The translations under genes were made by a program, and so were the position numbers. From Amphibalanus amphitrite (taxonomy: Eukaryota; Arthropoda; Thecostraca; Balanomorpha; Balanidae), in assembly GCF_019059575.1 (NCBI RefSeq), contig NW_024881532.1:620001-684000 (forward strand): DNA of 64,000 nucleotides. The letters are read 5' to 3'. This document shows, piece by piece, positions 46,301-54,575 of this stretch (position 1 is its first letter; every line of letters starts with the position of its first letter). Below the pieces are notes generated by a model. It was not told the DNA's origin, searched no databases, and saw only the letters and a list, made by a program, of their open reading frames with translations.

Positions 46301-47599
46301 AACACTTATTTTCTTTGCTTTCAGTCTCAAATAGTTTGTCACAGACCTTCTGTTTTAGGTTGCAGTCGGGCTAGATACGCGAATTATGTGATAGATGCAA
46401 TACCTATAACCAAAGAGCAGGGTTCCACTCACGTTTATTGTTAGCGTGATGCTTGTGGTCCAATGACTGTGTATAGTCCTTAGGTGACTTGGTCAAGGTC
46501 AAGTTTTGTAAAAGTAACATACAGTTACCTGTACTCGTTAAAATTTTATTAATTTAACGTTAAATTAGACTTTAGAGTATATGAGGCTGCTGGAAAATGG
46601 ACAAGCAAAAACTGTAACCGTAATTATAGCTCGGTGAGTATACCTAGGCACAAGGGTCATGTAGTTATTCTATAACATTCCGTCTTAAGGATTCCTTTTC
46701 CTTCGTTTTTCGTTTTATTTCTTTGTTTTCAATCTCTGGGTTTCACTAAACGTATTTCTTCACCGTTTTTATCCCTGTAGATGTTTCGTAGAGTGTAGTG
46801 TTTTGTTGATTTGCTGGCTACTGGCAGTAAAAGTCGCAGGCACCACAACGGCACTCACACATGCCCATATCCTTCTTTCAGTTTCATTTTCCTTGACGCA
46901 CTCCTAGCTGAACCCTGCGAGAGCGGTTTTGATTCGTCTGTGTGCATTGTGAATAAACATTTTGCTAAAAATACCTTGTTTGCCATGAAAGCAGCTTACA
47001 ATAATCTTCATTTGCTTCCTGCATTAACAACAGAGCTTCTCCAATCATCATGTTGGCAGAAATTCAGCTGGTTCATCCATTTTGAGGAGCATATGCTTTG
47101 GAGCGGCCTGCCGCCGGGTGCTGCAGTTGCGCGTCTGTCCGTTGGGCGGCGCTGCCGTCGCCGTGTTTCGGCGGCAGCCCGCCGGGCGGCGCTGCTGTGC
47201 TGAGACTGCGCTGGTCTGTTTCAGCGTCGGCCGCCCGCTAGAGCGCCAGCCGGCCGCCGGCACACGCCCCTCTCCCGCCCGCCGCCTCCGCCTCTCTGTC
47301 TGTCTTCACCCCTATCTATCTATCTGCCTGTCTGTCTCTCTGTTTCCGTGTGCGTGCGTTGTGGTGCATGCGCCTGCTAGCTAGCCAGTCGGTCGGTGGG
47401 TAGCGCGTGCAGCGAGGCGTGCGGCCGGTGGTCAGAGCGCGCCATGTGCCCTCTCTGTCGGCCAGATGAGGACTGGGAGCGAGAGCTGAACGCCGAGCTG
47501 GGCGAGTACGAGCTCGTCCAGGAAGACAGCAACGGTGACTGGGAGAAGGACATTGAGCAGATGCTGGAGGACGAGGAGCCGGAGGCGGACCTCAAGTGA
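16211..47599 (+). CDS. SYAP1: SYAP1/Sap47 (synapse-associated protein 1, BSD domain), six coding exons
   Basis: Seen: six exons at 16203-16351, 19139-19273, 31759-31898, 40737-40885, 46002-46136 and 47466-47599, all with GT/AG borders. From the ATG at 16211 they join in phase (834 nt) to 277 residues and a TGA. The product has an N-terminal helical region (SAKTFGSFLSSAFNKAG), the linker EFNKENEAF, PWVGY plus EQILALST, a BSD domain at about residues 93-158 ending in FWRNYFYRVSLI, a conserved EFVSDS motif and an acidic C-terminus (DWERELNAELGEYELV, DWEKDIEQML). Family knowledge: SYAP1/Sap47 is a cytoplasmic and synaptic BSD protein linked to Akt signalling and neuromuscular function. The usual first exon, encoding a short hydrophobic N-terminus, was not found, so either the ATG at 16211 is internal or a short isoform starts here. 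Introns total about 30 kb and are full of transposons. Confidence 0.92.
16352..19138 (+). other. SYAP1 intron (2.8 kb)
   Basis: Donor GTGAGTATA, acceptor ccattcacag. It includes a CATCT/CTCAT-rich simple stretch near 17640-17730. No conserved exon or transposon end is seen. Confidence 0.7.
19139..19273 (+). CDS. SYAP1: SYAP1 exon, residues 48-92
   Basis: Acceptor attcacag|AGC and donor ACG|GTAAGT, 135 nt, phase 0 at both ends. It encodes SMLTEFNKENEAFINSKK and then APWVGYADEETLKEQILALS. The (V/A)PPWVGY-EE-ILALS block is a SYAP1 signature lying N-terminal to the BSD domain. Confidence 0.92.
22288..22510. mobile_element. MITE with 37-bp imperfect inverted ends (223 bp)
   Basis: Starts CAGTGACCACGTTTCC, ends with its near-inverse GGAAACGGGGTCACTG; both arms run into ATCACTGATCCGGAT. 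CAGTG fits hAT. No target duplication seen. Confidence 0.65.
23720..24300. repeat. AGGTCA-rich dispersed repeat
   Basis: Multiple GGTCA words (e.g. tcaaggtcaggtcagagg near 23754), several TGACGTCA motifs and a perfect IR-1 palindrome AGGTCAGTGACCT at 24260-24272. Text resembles the AGGTCA-bearing elements elsewhere in the window; ends not resolved. Confidence 0.5.
28320..28369 (+). repeat. Tandem 25-bp duplication
   Basis: ggtaccgacgcgtcgctccc plus five further bases, occurring twice back to back. Confidence 0.9.
29455..29525 (+). repeat. GGTGAT/GGTGGC imperfect hexamer repeat
   Basis: Degenerate reiteration of GGTGAT, GGTGAC, GGTGGC and related words. Confidence 0.75.
31759..31898 (+). CDS. 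SYAP1: SYAP1 exon, residues 93-138 (first half of BSD domain)
   Basis: Acceptor gccggcag|GAC and donor AAGGC|GTGAGT, phase 0 in and phase 2 out. It encodes DNRNFVRSPPSGVQFQFD, then MAAAVLREDPELEKRRYELV. The R-F-R-PP-G--F-F-----Y spacing is the conserved start of the BSD domain in this family. The flanking introns are 12.5 kb and 8.8 kb. Confidence 0.93.
33552..35097 (+). mobile_element. Retroposon (SINE-like or truncated LINE) with A-tail, split by a nested element
   Basis: A 16-bp perfect target duplication TCATGTCACGCTCACC lies at 33536-33551 and 35098-35113, directly after a run of 11 A's. That is the mark of target-primed reverse transcription in + orientation. Without the nested element it is only about 0.33 kb. 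Its 3' part (gtctcccc...tatcct, then gaccgaaagggcctaaccca) has a diverged relative at 36070-36155. No coding motif or clear pol III boxes are seen, so SINE versus LINE tail is open. Confidence 0.78.
33776..34991. mobile_element. Nested inverted-repeat element with G-run/C-run ends and AGGTCA core
   Basis: Inverted ends GCCCGCG...CGCGGGC flanked by TA, followed inward by CCTGGTGGGG runs, CTATTTTTTG and C-runs on the left, mirrored on the right (CAAAAAATAG plus C-run plus ACCAGG). The core has GGTCA clusters, notably four half-sites in 34282-34304. The left arm carries an extra 24-bp partial duplication. Non-coding; it interrupts the retroposon. Exact ends are approximate. Confidence 0.6.
36070..36155 (+). 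repeat. Second copy of the retroposon 3' tail
   Basis: gttgtctcccccgtatcct, then tggacccaaagcgcccaacc and an A-rich end, parallel to 35008-35097 at moderate divergence. Confidence 0.55.
37700..39836 (+). pseudogene. Broken mariner transposase
   Basis: Recognisable pieces in changing frames: 37959-38174 (helix-turn-helix and linker-like, YRRAQNSQKRLKMAK), 38235-38459 (GPIWATEKAF, VTVMWGN), about 39519 (IFKQDSA, the second catalytic Asp motif) and 39630-39830 (KNVLGILKSRL, SIEELTAHAKSVW, the typical C-terminus). Frameshifts, stops and the 988-bp insertion destroy the gene. Confidence 0.8.
38465..39452. mobile_element. TTAA-flanked element (family C) with AGGTCA core (988 bp)
   Basis: Ends CCCTATTCCTGGCGGG and inverse, flanked by TTAA at 38461-38464 and 39453-39456. 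G-run/C-run hairpins sit inside both ends. The core carries many GGTCA half-sites including the palindrome AGGTCACGTGACCT (39083-39096). Ends starting CCCT with TTAA targets resemble piggyBac-type MITEs. It sits inside the mariner transposase. Confidence 0.85.
40737..40885 (+). CDS. SYAP1: SYAP1 exon, residues 139-188 (second half of BSD domain)
   Basis: Acceptor cctctcacag|G and donor CAAAG|GTCAGA, phase 2 in and phase 1 out. It contains the diagnostic BSD signature ETFWRNYFYRVSLIRQS (FW-NYFYRV-LI), then a polar linker rich in Ser/Asp/Glu (DSKDSSRTSSVEAAEP) that is probably disordered. Confidence 0.94.
43862..44021. mobile_element. Perfectly palindromic MITE (160 bp, 73-bp arms)
   Basis: Arms 43862-43934 and 43949-44021 are exact reverse complements, with a 14-nt loop (atttgcttcgaata). 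TA flanks both ends (43860-43861 and 44022-44023), as in Tc1/mariner-type elements. Starts CACCTTTTTGCACTC. If transcribed in the SYAP1 intron it would fold into a perfect 73-bp hairpin. Confidence 0.9.
44226..44440 (+). repeat. 32-bp tandem repeat, about six copies
   Basis: The unit gcccgtcactggcgccgctc plus tcaaacatagct is nearly exact in the central copies and degenerate at both edges. Confidence 0.88.
45540..46001 (+). repeat. 53-bp minisatellite of 3' splice-site units
   Basis: Eight to nine tandem units. The last five are nearly identical, each holding ACCGACTAAC (branch-point-like), a C/T-rich tract and GTGTCCTCAG. CAG ends fall at 45734, 45789, 45841, 45894, 45947 and 46001; the last is the real acceptor of SYAP1 exon 46002-46136. 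Units farther upstream are progressively diverged. Confidence 0.9.
46002..46136 (+). CDS. SYAP1: SYAP1 exon, residues 189-233
   Basis: Acceptor gtgtcctcag|AG at 46000-46001, donor AAAAAG|GTGCGC, phase 1 to phase 1, 135 nt. It encodes TREEEEAAERPDSPHEFVSD and then DLEEVRAGIRQLGMNKK; the EFVSD motif is conserved in SYAP1. The acceptor is the last unit of a 53-bp minisatellite, and a (GCC) triplet run starts five bases past the exon end. Confidence 0.9.
46137..47465 (+). other. SYAP1 intron (1.3 kb)
   Basis: Donor GTGCGCCG, acceptor ctgtcggccag. It has a short CTAT/CTGT simple run near 47310-47340. Nothing else is recognised. Confidence 0.7.
46139..46162 (+). repeat. (GCC)n triplet run beside a donor site
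   Basis: GCGCC followed by about six GCC units, starting two bases after the GT donor of the SYAP1 exon ending at 46136. Confidence 0.85.
47466..47599 (+). CDS. SYAP1: SYAP1 terminal coding exon, residues 234-277 and stop
   Basis: The acceptor is ctgtcggccag|AT, phase 1 in; the stop TGA is at 47597-47599. It encodes DEDWERELNAELGEYELVQE, then DWEKDIEQMLEDEEPEADLK, the paired D-W-E/K acidic repeats that end SYAP1 proteins. The 3' UTR begins in a very GC-rich stretch (CCG runs to about 47760). I could not point to a convincing AATAAA. Confidence 0.92.
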
Positions 47600-48697
47600 T
47601 CCCGCCGCCGGCCACTGTCGTCCTCGCTCGCTGCCGCGCGCTCCGGCGGCCGGCCCGCCGCCACTGCCGTCGCTTGTGCCGCCGCCGCCGCCGCCCGCAC
47701 GCCGCCTGTCACCCTGCCTCCCTCCCCCTCCCCCGTCGCTCCGTCTCGCTGTAGCAGGTAGCTAGCAGCATGCCCGTCCCGCTTGGCTCCTGTCTCACCG
47801 CACCTGTTGGAGAGCCGCACTCTGCGGCAGAGGCGGCGCGCCACAGCCAGAAGCGGCGCACCTGCAGGCTTTCGGGCGCCAGCTAATGAAGCATTCCTCC
47901 AGGGCGGCCGCCGCCGGGAGGCCGCGAGTCGGTAACGTGGGCACTCCGCGGCCAGCGCGGCCGCGCGGACAATGTGTTTACCAGGATTTATCGATATATC
48001 ACTGTGTACTTGTGTATGGCCGGGGCACCTGTGTGCAGACTGTTGATGTTTTGTAGTGAGTTGCTGCGCGCCGCTGTATTTATCGAGGGCGCTCGGTGCG
48101 TCGTTTCAGTGTTTTTCTCGCCGTGCGTGTGTGAATGTTTGATGTTCTATCCCCGGGTAGGGCGACCCCGGGAGACGACCGCGGAGCCGTCCGCGGCCGG
48201 ATCGCTGAGACGCATTACACGCCAGAAGGGGAACTATAGACACTGTTTGGTGGCCGGAGGGGTGGAGAACGAGTGAGTCGAGAGCTAAGACACGTGATAA
48301 TTATTTGAGAAGAGCGGATGTTGTACACCATCTATTCATCCCGTATCGCTCACGATCACAGACAAGTCTTTACATGATCTTCGATGCCTGAGATACGACA
48401 AAAATCGTAAAATTTCCTAATCAAATCATAAAATGTTCAGGACAAGTCTGCTGGCCGACTGGCTCTGAGGTACAGGTCAGTAGCTTCCTTCGAGTCGAGC
48501 TCAGTGGCAAGTTTCAAACAAAACGCACCCCATATATAAGAACTCTGGCACTCTGAGACGGCGCGGGCGCCGCACGGCCCGGTCCGTCAGCGGCGGCCGT
48601 CCCCAGTCACACATCACAGTATAGTTCGGGCACGCGGCGGCCGGTCGGCGCCGATACCCGTGACGCCGTCTGGTCCCTAAATGCGACTAGTTTGCCA
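47600..48697. other. SYAP1/MPC2 tail-to-tail intergenic region
   Basis: Holds the 3' UTRs of both convergent genes. The first 160 bp are CCG-rich. No clear AATAAA on either strand could be assigned. Confidence 0.6.
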
Positions 48698-48737
48698 TTA
48701 GGAGGCGGCTTTCAGCGCCCGCTGCTCACGGTGGTAC
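48698..48737 (-). CDS. MPC2: MPC2 coding exon 5 (C-terminal tail and stop)
   Basis: 40 nt after acceptor cctgtttcag|G. With the AA from exon 4 it encodes KYHREQRALKAAS and TAA. The length and basic, Ala-rich character fit the short matrix tail of MPC2 proteins. It is too short to find by ORF length; it was found by phase, acceptor and family match. Confidence 0.85.
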
Positions 48738-50754
48738 CTGAAACAGGCCGGGAGGTGGGTCAACGTTCTAACGCGCAGTGGCCGCAATCTGGCTTTCAAA
48801 AGCATAATTTGGACTGCTGAAGAAACTGGGAATTACATGCAGATAACGATTGCAAAGTGAAGTTAACTTACTTGAAAATTTTCCCTAGCTGGAAAAGGCC
48901 CGTGGCTGCCACAAAGATGTTCACGCTGAACAGACTGTAGTTCTTCGGTTTAATGACCATGGAATATCTGAAAAAGAAGAAACAAATGTGCTACAGAATT
49001 ATGAAAATATGTGTAACTTAGCAGTGCGCATTTAATATCGAAAGTCCCGTCTCATTACAAACACGAGTATCCACTAGGCAGTCGCACAGCTGAGAGCTAC
49101 AAGTCGGCGCCTCAAAACCGAGTGCACGTATCCGACGGAGCGACGACACAGCCGCAGCAGCCGTCATTCAAATGGAAATTCACGGGCCTAATTGGGACAT
49201 ACAGCTGTGGCTACATTCAAGGGAAACGGAAAATAACACAAAGTGTAGTACACAATACGTCTATAGACAATGAAACACAAATAACATGTGTCCTTGCGTG
49301 ATGCGGCAGATAGTGTGGCACATGCCAAGGGTTCTCTTATGACTTATCACCGCTCGTGCTGTTTTGGACAAGTCGTGAAAGCCACACGCCGTGAAGTTCA
49401 CGTTTCGCAACAGTGTGGTACACCGTGACCTGCGTGACCTCTGCTCTGCACAGGTCCAGTATCAGTAGGCAGTTATACCGGGGTAGCCAGTCAGGTGACC
49501 TGTGCACGCTTACGAAACTTCACCGATTTCTGTCTGCCAACGACCACACAAATACCACAGACCGAATTTCCAGGTCACATCCTTATCGACTCCAACAGTT
49601 CACCAATGCAACTGAGCATGACTACAGCCGTCACTCATCTTTCCATCTTTAAGGTCAATGACCAGACGCCAGACGGGCCCGCACCAGACATTCGTCAATG
49701 AGCCGTGGTTAGCAACGACCCCCCTCCCCCCATACAAATACGGCAGTTGTTCTGTGTGGCTGTATGCTGGCGTCTCACCTGGACCAGATGAGGCCTGTGG
49801 CGGCCAGCGCGCCGGCCTGACCCACGCTCAGCTTCTCCGCCGGTCGGTTCACATCGCCCAGGCCGGCAATCACCAGACACTGCGCCGAGAGCGGCGGCAC
49901 GGTCACACCGGGCAGGGGAAGCGCGGGAGGTGAACGGGCACCGGTCACATCGGCTCGAACGGACTAGGGGTGACTGAAACTGGCTACATTCTCAGAACGG
50001 CAAGGTTCATATAGAATTGTCTCAGTATTGACGCGATAGCAGATATAAACGTTAAATTATTGTTATACGAGTTTCGAAAAGTTGATCGACGGGCTCAAAA
50101 GCCCACAAAGAGTAAATATTGCAATGGATGATGCCTCTTGGAAGATGTGTGAAGACCGAATACGTTTGCAGTAAATCAAAACGCCTTCTACGAGCACTTA
50201 CCCATTTGAAAGCAGGAGCCCAGAAGAACACAGTTTTGGGACCTGAAAAGTGGATTGGGAAAGTGAGATACCGAAAAAATGAAAACGCCAACTATTCCCT
50301 CTGTTTACCTATTATCGTTGTAAGACATCCCCACAAGATTAGTGTAATTCATAAGACTTTAATTCGGATACCAACAAAAAAGTGGTTGACACAATATAAC
50401 ATGCCAAGTGAACAAGTGAGCACCGAAACACTTTACCGACAACACTTTCGGCCGGCGTACTATAACGGTAATGACTGGCATGTGTACGTCCGTAACACCT
50501 GTACCACCGACAGGTGCCGCCTGTATCGGTGTCACAGGTGGTCGTACCCGGGTACGGCCTCCAGGCGCGGTCTAAGCCCCGGTGACATCCGCACCGTGAC
50601 ATGCTGAACCGTCTACGCTGATCGGCGATATTAGCAAAGTAATCTTGGCTCGGCAATACTCACCGGCCGGGTGTTCCCACAGCGGCCGTAGCTTGTTCGG
50701 AACGTATACGTCGGCCGCCCGAACCACACTGCGGTAGGCGGCGGAGAGCACCAT
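48698..50754 (-). CDS. MPC2: Mitochondrial pyruvate carrier subunit 2 (MPC2), complete, five coding exons
   Basis: Seen: minus-strand exons 50754-50664, 50242-50202, 49879-49779, 48967-48872 and 48737-48698 join in phase (91+41+101+96+40 = 369 nt) to 122 residues and TAA. All introns are GT/AG. The start has a strong Kozak context (AACCATGG). Motifs in order: LRPLWEHPAG (residues 22-31), KTVFFWAPAFKW (33-44), GLGDVNRPAEKLS, ATGLIWSRYSMVI, KPKNYSLFSVN and a basic tail. Family knowledge: MPC2 pairs with MPC1 in the inner mitochondrial membrane as a three-helix half-transporter importing pyruvate. Lys43 in FKW and Asn94 in SVN fall where functional Lys and Asn residues are placed in human MPC2. 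Length is close to the human 127 residues. A strong acceptor just upstream (boundary 50774/50775) suggests a separate 5' UTR exon. Confidence 0.95.
48872..48967 (-). CDS. MPC2: MPC2 coding exon 4 (residues 78-109)
   Basis: 96 nt, acceptor tctttttcag|A and donor TTTTCAA|GTAAGT, phase 2 in and 2 out. It encodes RYSMVIKPKNYSLFSVNIF, then VAATGLFQLGKIF, the third membrane helix. If the donor were not used, translation would stop at once (AAG TAA); splicing adds the basic tail. Confidence 0.94.
48968..49778 (-). other. MPC2 intron 3 (0.8 kb)
   Basis: Bounded by GTGAGACGCC and tctttttcag on the minus strand. No repeat end or other feature is seen. Confidence 0.75.
49779..49879 (-). CDS. MPC2: MPC2 coding exon 3 (residues 45-77)
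   Basis: 101 nt, acceptor ctctcggcgcag|TGT and donor GGTCCAG|GTGAGA, phase 0 in and 2 out. It encodes CLVIAGLGDVNRPAEKLSVG, then QAGALAATGLIWS. The GL-D--RP-EKLS loop and ATG-IWSR helix start are MPC2 hallmarks. Confidence 0.94.
49880..50663 (-). other. MPC2 introns 1 and 2 around micro-exon 2
   Basis: Intron 1 (50243-50663) starts GTGAGTATTG and ends ccacttttcag. Intron 2 (49880-50201) starts GTAAGTGCTC and ends ctcggcgcag. Nothing else is recognised. Confidence 0.75.
50202..50242 (-). CDS. MPC2: MPC2 coding exon 2 (residues 31-44)
   Basis: A 41-nt micro-exon, acceptor ccacttttcag|GT and donor AAATGG|GTAAGT, phase 1 in and 0 out. It encodes GPKTVFFWAPAFKW, the FFWAP signature at the start of the first membrane helix. 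Confidence 0.93.
50664..50754 (-). CDS. MPC2: MPC2 coding exon 1 (residues 1-30)
   Basis: ATG at 50754-50752; donor CCGGCCG|GTGAGT. It encodes MVLSAAYRSVVRAADVYVPN, then KLRPLWEHPA, the amphipathic N-terminus and the conserved LRP-W-HPAG motif. Twenty bases upstream of the ATG is a good minus-strand acceptor (tttgtgtcttctgacag) preceded by cattaac, so this is probably the second transcribed exon. Confidence 0.93.
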
Positions 50755-50774
50755 GGTTGGGCTGTCTCACACAG

Positions 50775-53455
50775 CTGTCAGAAGACACAAAACAGGTTAA
50801 TGTATGGTGCATAATGACTGAGTCATTGCTGATTGACACTGTTGCAGAACAGGAGACAGAGCAGGTCATATCTTCCCTCAATAGTCAATATACAGTACAC
50901 TGGGTCAGACCAGGGGTGCATTGTGATTCTACGCTGGCTGAAAAACACCAAACATCTGCTAGAAAGGAGGCAAGTGGGTTTGGGGTGCATGATGCTGCTG
51001 TGGCATGCAGTTTTGTGCAGGGACAGTCAGAAGGATTGCCAGAATGGGTACTGGCTGAAAAAGCAAATGTCACTTGCCAGCACATTTTGTTTTTGTGCTA
51101 GAGATCACGATACATCAAAGAAAAGATCAACAATGTAACAATCAAACCTTGCTTTTCATGGAGTATTGTATTCAAAAAAGTTTTTTTTGTATAAAACAAA
51201 ACTCAACTGAAAGTAAAGTGGAACAAAATGAGGCAACTCTTCTCACCCAAACAAATCATAGGATGTTGAGATTTGAGAATGAAAGGTGGGTGAGGAGCAA
51301 GAAAAAAACGCATTTTTCTGTCTTAGCCAAGATTCTTACGAAGTCTTAGCAAGTAGCAACACAGGCAATGCATTCATTACGGTGTCCATGAGGAATTACC
51401 ATGAATTATTTAGAAGCATCCATATGTGTCAATGATGTGAGTGGTTGGTGTTAGGCAGCCTTGTACACCCAAATCTGTCAGCTGCCAAATAGTTCTTTAT
51501 TGTACAAAATACTTGCTTTTTTCTATGCACAACACTTTTACTTTGATTTGAACTTGAAGCTCAAAATGTGGAATTAATGGGAAAATAATGTATTCTGATT
51601 GATTGTGGCATTTGATATTTTGGACTCATGACAGGGTTGATCTACAGTTGGTGGGAACAGCTGCAGCCAGTTGAAGTCAATTAAGTGGGACAGGCTGCAT
51701 CTCAATCTGGCTTTGAATGGCTGGAATCTAAATTATCCCTTTACCCAGAAACCAGAATCATATGATCAGACGGTAGGCATCGGGGCTCAGGGTCTACGCA
51801 ACAAGCTCTGCGTAGCATGGGCTCTGGCTCTGTCAATCCATCTATTCAAACATTCGAGCTAAGTTTAATTGAAAAACTGCAGTGACACCATATGACATTG
51901 GGATTAATCAAACACCAACATGTAACTAGATAAACCAAACCTTAAATTACAGGCTGGAAAATAGAACTTGGAAGTCTTTGGAAACTACAGCTAAATAGAG
52001 CTTATGATTTGGAACCACCTGTAAACAAAAAAAGGCCGAATGAAACACTCAACAGTATGGTGAAGTATATAGGGCCTTGCACTCAACTCAACACTGGTCA
52101 GCAATAGGTTCTTCAGAGGGTTCTACGATATTCACAATGAAATTAATTGCTTTTCTGTTTCATCATCATACAAGTACATTTGGAAGATGACGAATTCATA
52201 AAAATAAAACAAAGCGAGGAAACTCACCTCGACCTTTATTTAAATAAAAATATAATTTTCCCCGCTAAGCTCTGTTGTTGTTGTTGAAGAGTTAGGGCCT
52301 GCTAAGCTCTAGATCGTCGAAACGTCGAAAGACCGCACCGCTTTTGCAACATCAGCGCCATTAAAGTTTCTATCAGCTGATGATGTGAGCATTCATTTTC
52401 ACTGCTATTTCACTGCCTATTTCACTGCTAATCCTGCAATTATCGTATCATTCAAGAACTACCAAGTCGATAGGTTCGAAAATGGCACCACTTAATTTGC
52501 TTTTTTCTAATTGCACAAAATATGACTAACTTGAGTGACCTTGAAAAGGTCATCTTCAAATTGCACTTGACGTCAACGTAACAACGTAACAAAGCGACCA
52601 CCCGACTGACAAGGGACGAAACAACAGCACCAAACGATTCGCCATAGGTATATATGTAATGCCGCCGGCCCGCCACCCGTCTCAATTCTTTTTCGCTAGC
52701 CGCATCGAGCGGTTAAATTCGGGTCGGTGACCTCGGCATTGGACTGGTGGATCTGGAAAGGGCTTTGAGACGCTGCGGGCGGCTTTCGTAGGTACCTACT
52801 TTCCGTGCTCCAATGGGAGACGTCCCGGCCAGGGCCTACTACCACTGCTCCTGCTCCTGGAGTATAGTAGTAATCCGGAGGGGCGGTCGTTAACGAAGGG
52901 CCTACACGACCGGCCGAAGCCCCCTCACACTCCCTCCTGGTTTGCTGTGTAACATAATGCATTTTTTTCAGCCAAATTTGTTCAGTTTTCTTTCTATGCG
53001 AGGAAATCTTCGAGACTTTGTCAATAGGTATCGGACAGGCTAATTCAGCGTACCTATCTATTCTCTTATTGCGGCCATTGCCCATTGGCCATTACCTACC
53101 CATCTTCAGCAACTATGAGAATGAATACCTACTGATCGAGACGGAAAAAGCACAGCCCGATTCGCCATATGCGATTTTGCGTAGGTAACATAACGACTTT
53201 AACGAGGATGGTGACATAAGTGACCTTAATGGCCTTGAAAAGTCAGCTTGATGTTTTTGCCCATCGCAATATTCTTCAACTACGGCCTGGTATGTACCGG
53301 GCCGATCGAAGTACATAAAAACGTCGCTATTCGATCCACCGTACCTATACCTACGATTTCATCAGCCGTTTCAAATTTGATGACTTGGGTGACCTTGGTG
53401 ACCTCATAGGCGTTCATCGAAAACATGATGCCGCTTCTGTTGTAATATATCAAGG
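50775..53455. other. Upstream of MPC2, no other gene recognised
   Basis: Starts with the intron side of the inferred MPC2 5' UTR acceptor. Frames around 50757-51138 have no recognised motif. The rest is AT-rich with no clear element ends. The MPC2 promoter must lie in or beyond it but cannot be placed. Confidence 0.4.
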
Positions 53456-53457
53456 TA

Positions 53458-54573
53458 GGGGAAGCCAGGGGAAGCCCGGGCGCGGGGGAAGCTCGGCCAC
53501 CCCGTTTCCGGCTAAATTATTCACAATCAAATGCTCAACTGTTTGTCCTTTCAGCGTGGCAGCTAAGGTAACGCCAGCAAAAAAGTTAAGGCTGACAAAA
53601 ATTGCATATTGTTAAAGTTATAGCGCAAAAATGATATTTTAAGGGTTTTTAGCAAAAAAGTGAGATATGTTGCACTGTTAATGTTATACCATACAGTACT
53701 AATATTTATACGAATGTTATGTAAGGACCGTTTAAGTGTTTGTAATGAGGGGTGACGAGGCAGGCTGGCTTAAGTATGACATTTTTTCGAATATCGCTGT
53801 TCTAAAATAAAAATTAGCACTTTGGGGTAACCCCGGGCGAGTGGCCAAGCTTACCCCCAACCGAGAGCAATGCCACTAAACCACTGTTTTCCATGAGATA
53901 ATAGGTACTGAGCAGGTTTGGTTTACACCTAGATCAAAGATAAATTTCGAAAATAAACATGTTATCAAAGACAAAGCCAGTCATGTCACTTAAGGTCAAC
54001 TAGGGTCAAACTACGTTTTTGCAGATAACGCGACAGACAATGAAGCTAGAGCTTCAAAAATGGTGTCGTTGTGTTCTTCTTCATCAGCCGAGTCGAATGA
54101 TATGCAATATGATGCATTAAGGTAAAAAGAAAAATAAATTTTAAGGAATTTTGAAATACACATTTTTTGTCAATTTTGCATGACGATTTTCATCGACCTG
54201 TACTGTATATGTAGTAGACGCTAGCTAAAATACCAGTAGTGACATAAACTCTAAGATGTCCAGAGCTAATCAGTACCTTAATATTTCACTTTCCGTTAAT
54301 ATTTGGAAAGCACATAATGGTTTCATCAACTCGCTGTAAAGCGCTGGGGAGGTGGCCGGCGTTACCCCTATGCCGGGCTTACCCCAGAAAAATCAACACT
54401 TTTTTAAAACTCGATTTTCTCAACCTTATACTTATTCCACGAAACCGAATTTTTGGGAAAACACGGCCACTGAACTTAGCTAGCTAGCAGGATATCAACA
54501 TTTTATACAGCACGTATGGTATGTAATAAAAATGAAAAAGAGCTTACTATGCCGGGCTTCCCCCGGCTTCCCC
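53458..54573. mobile_element. TA-flanked element with GGGGAAGCC-reiterated ends (1,116 bp)
   Basis: Left end GGGGAAGCCAGGGGAAGCCC (then a third GGGGAAGC); right end GGGCTTCCCCCGGCTTCCCC. TA flanks it at 53456-53457 and 54574-54575. Related GGGTAAGC/GGGTAACC words recur inside near 53826-53862 and 54352-54384. No transposase. Confidence 0.78.
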
Positions 54574-54575
54574 TA

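Noticed and set aside
47377..47844. 155-codon minus-strand frame
   Set aside because: Antisense shadow of the GC-rich SYAP1 terminal exon and 3' UTR; Ser/Arg/Ala-rich, no motif.
50757..51138. 114- and 101-codon plus-strand frames beside MPC2
   Set aside because: They overlap each other in different frames, run antisense to the MPC2 5' region, and show no family motif.
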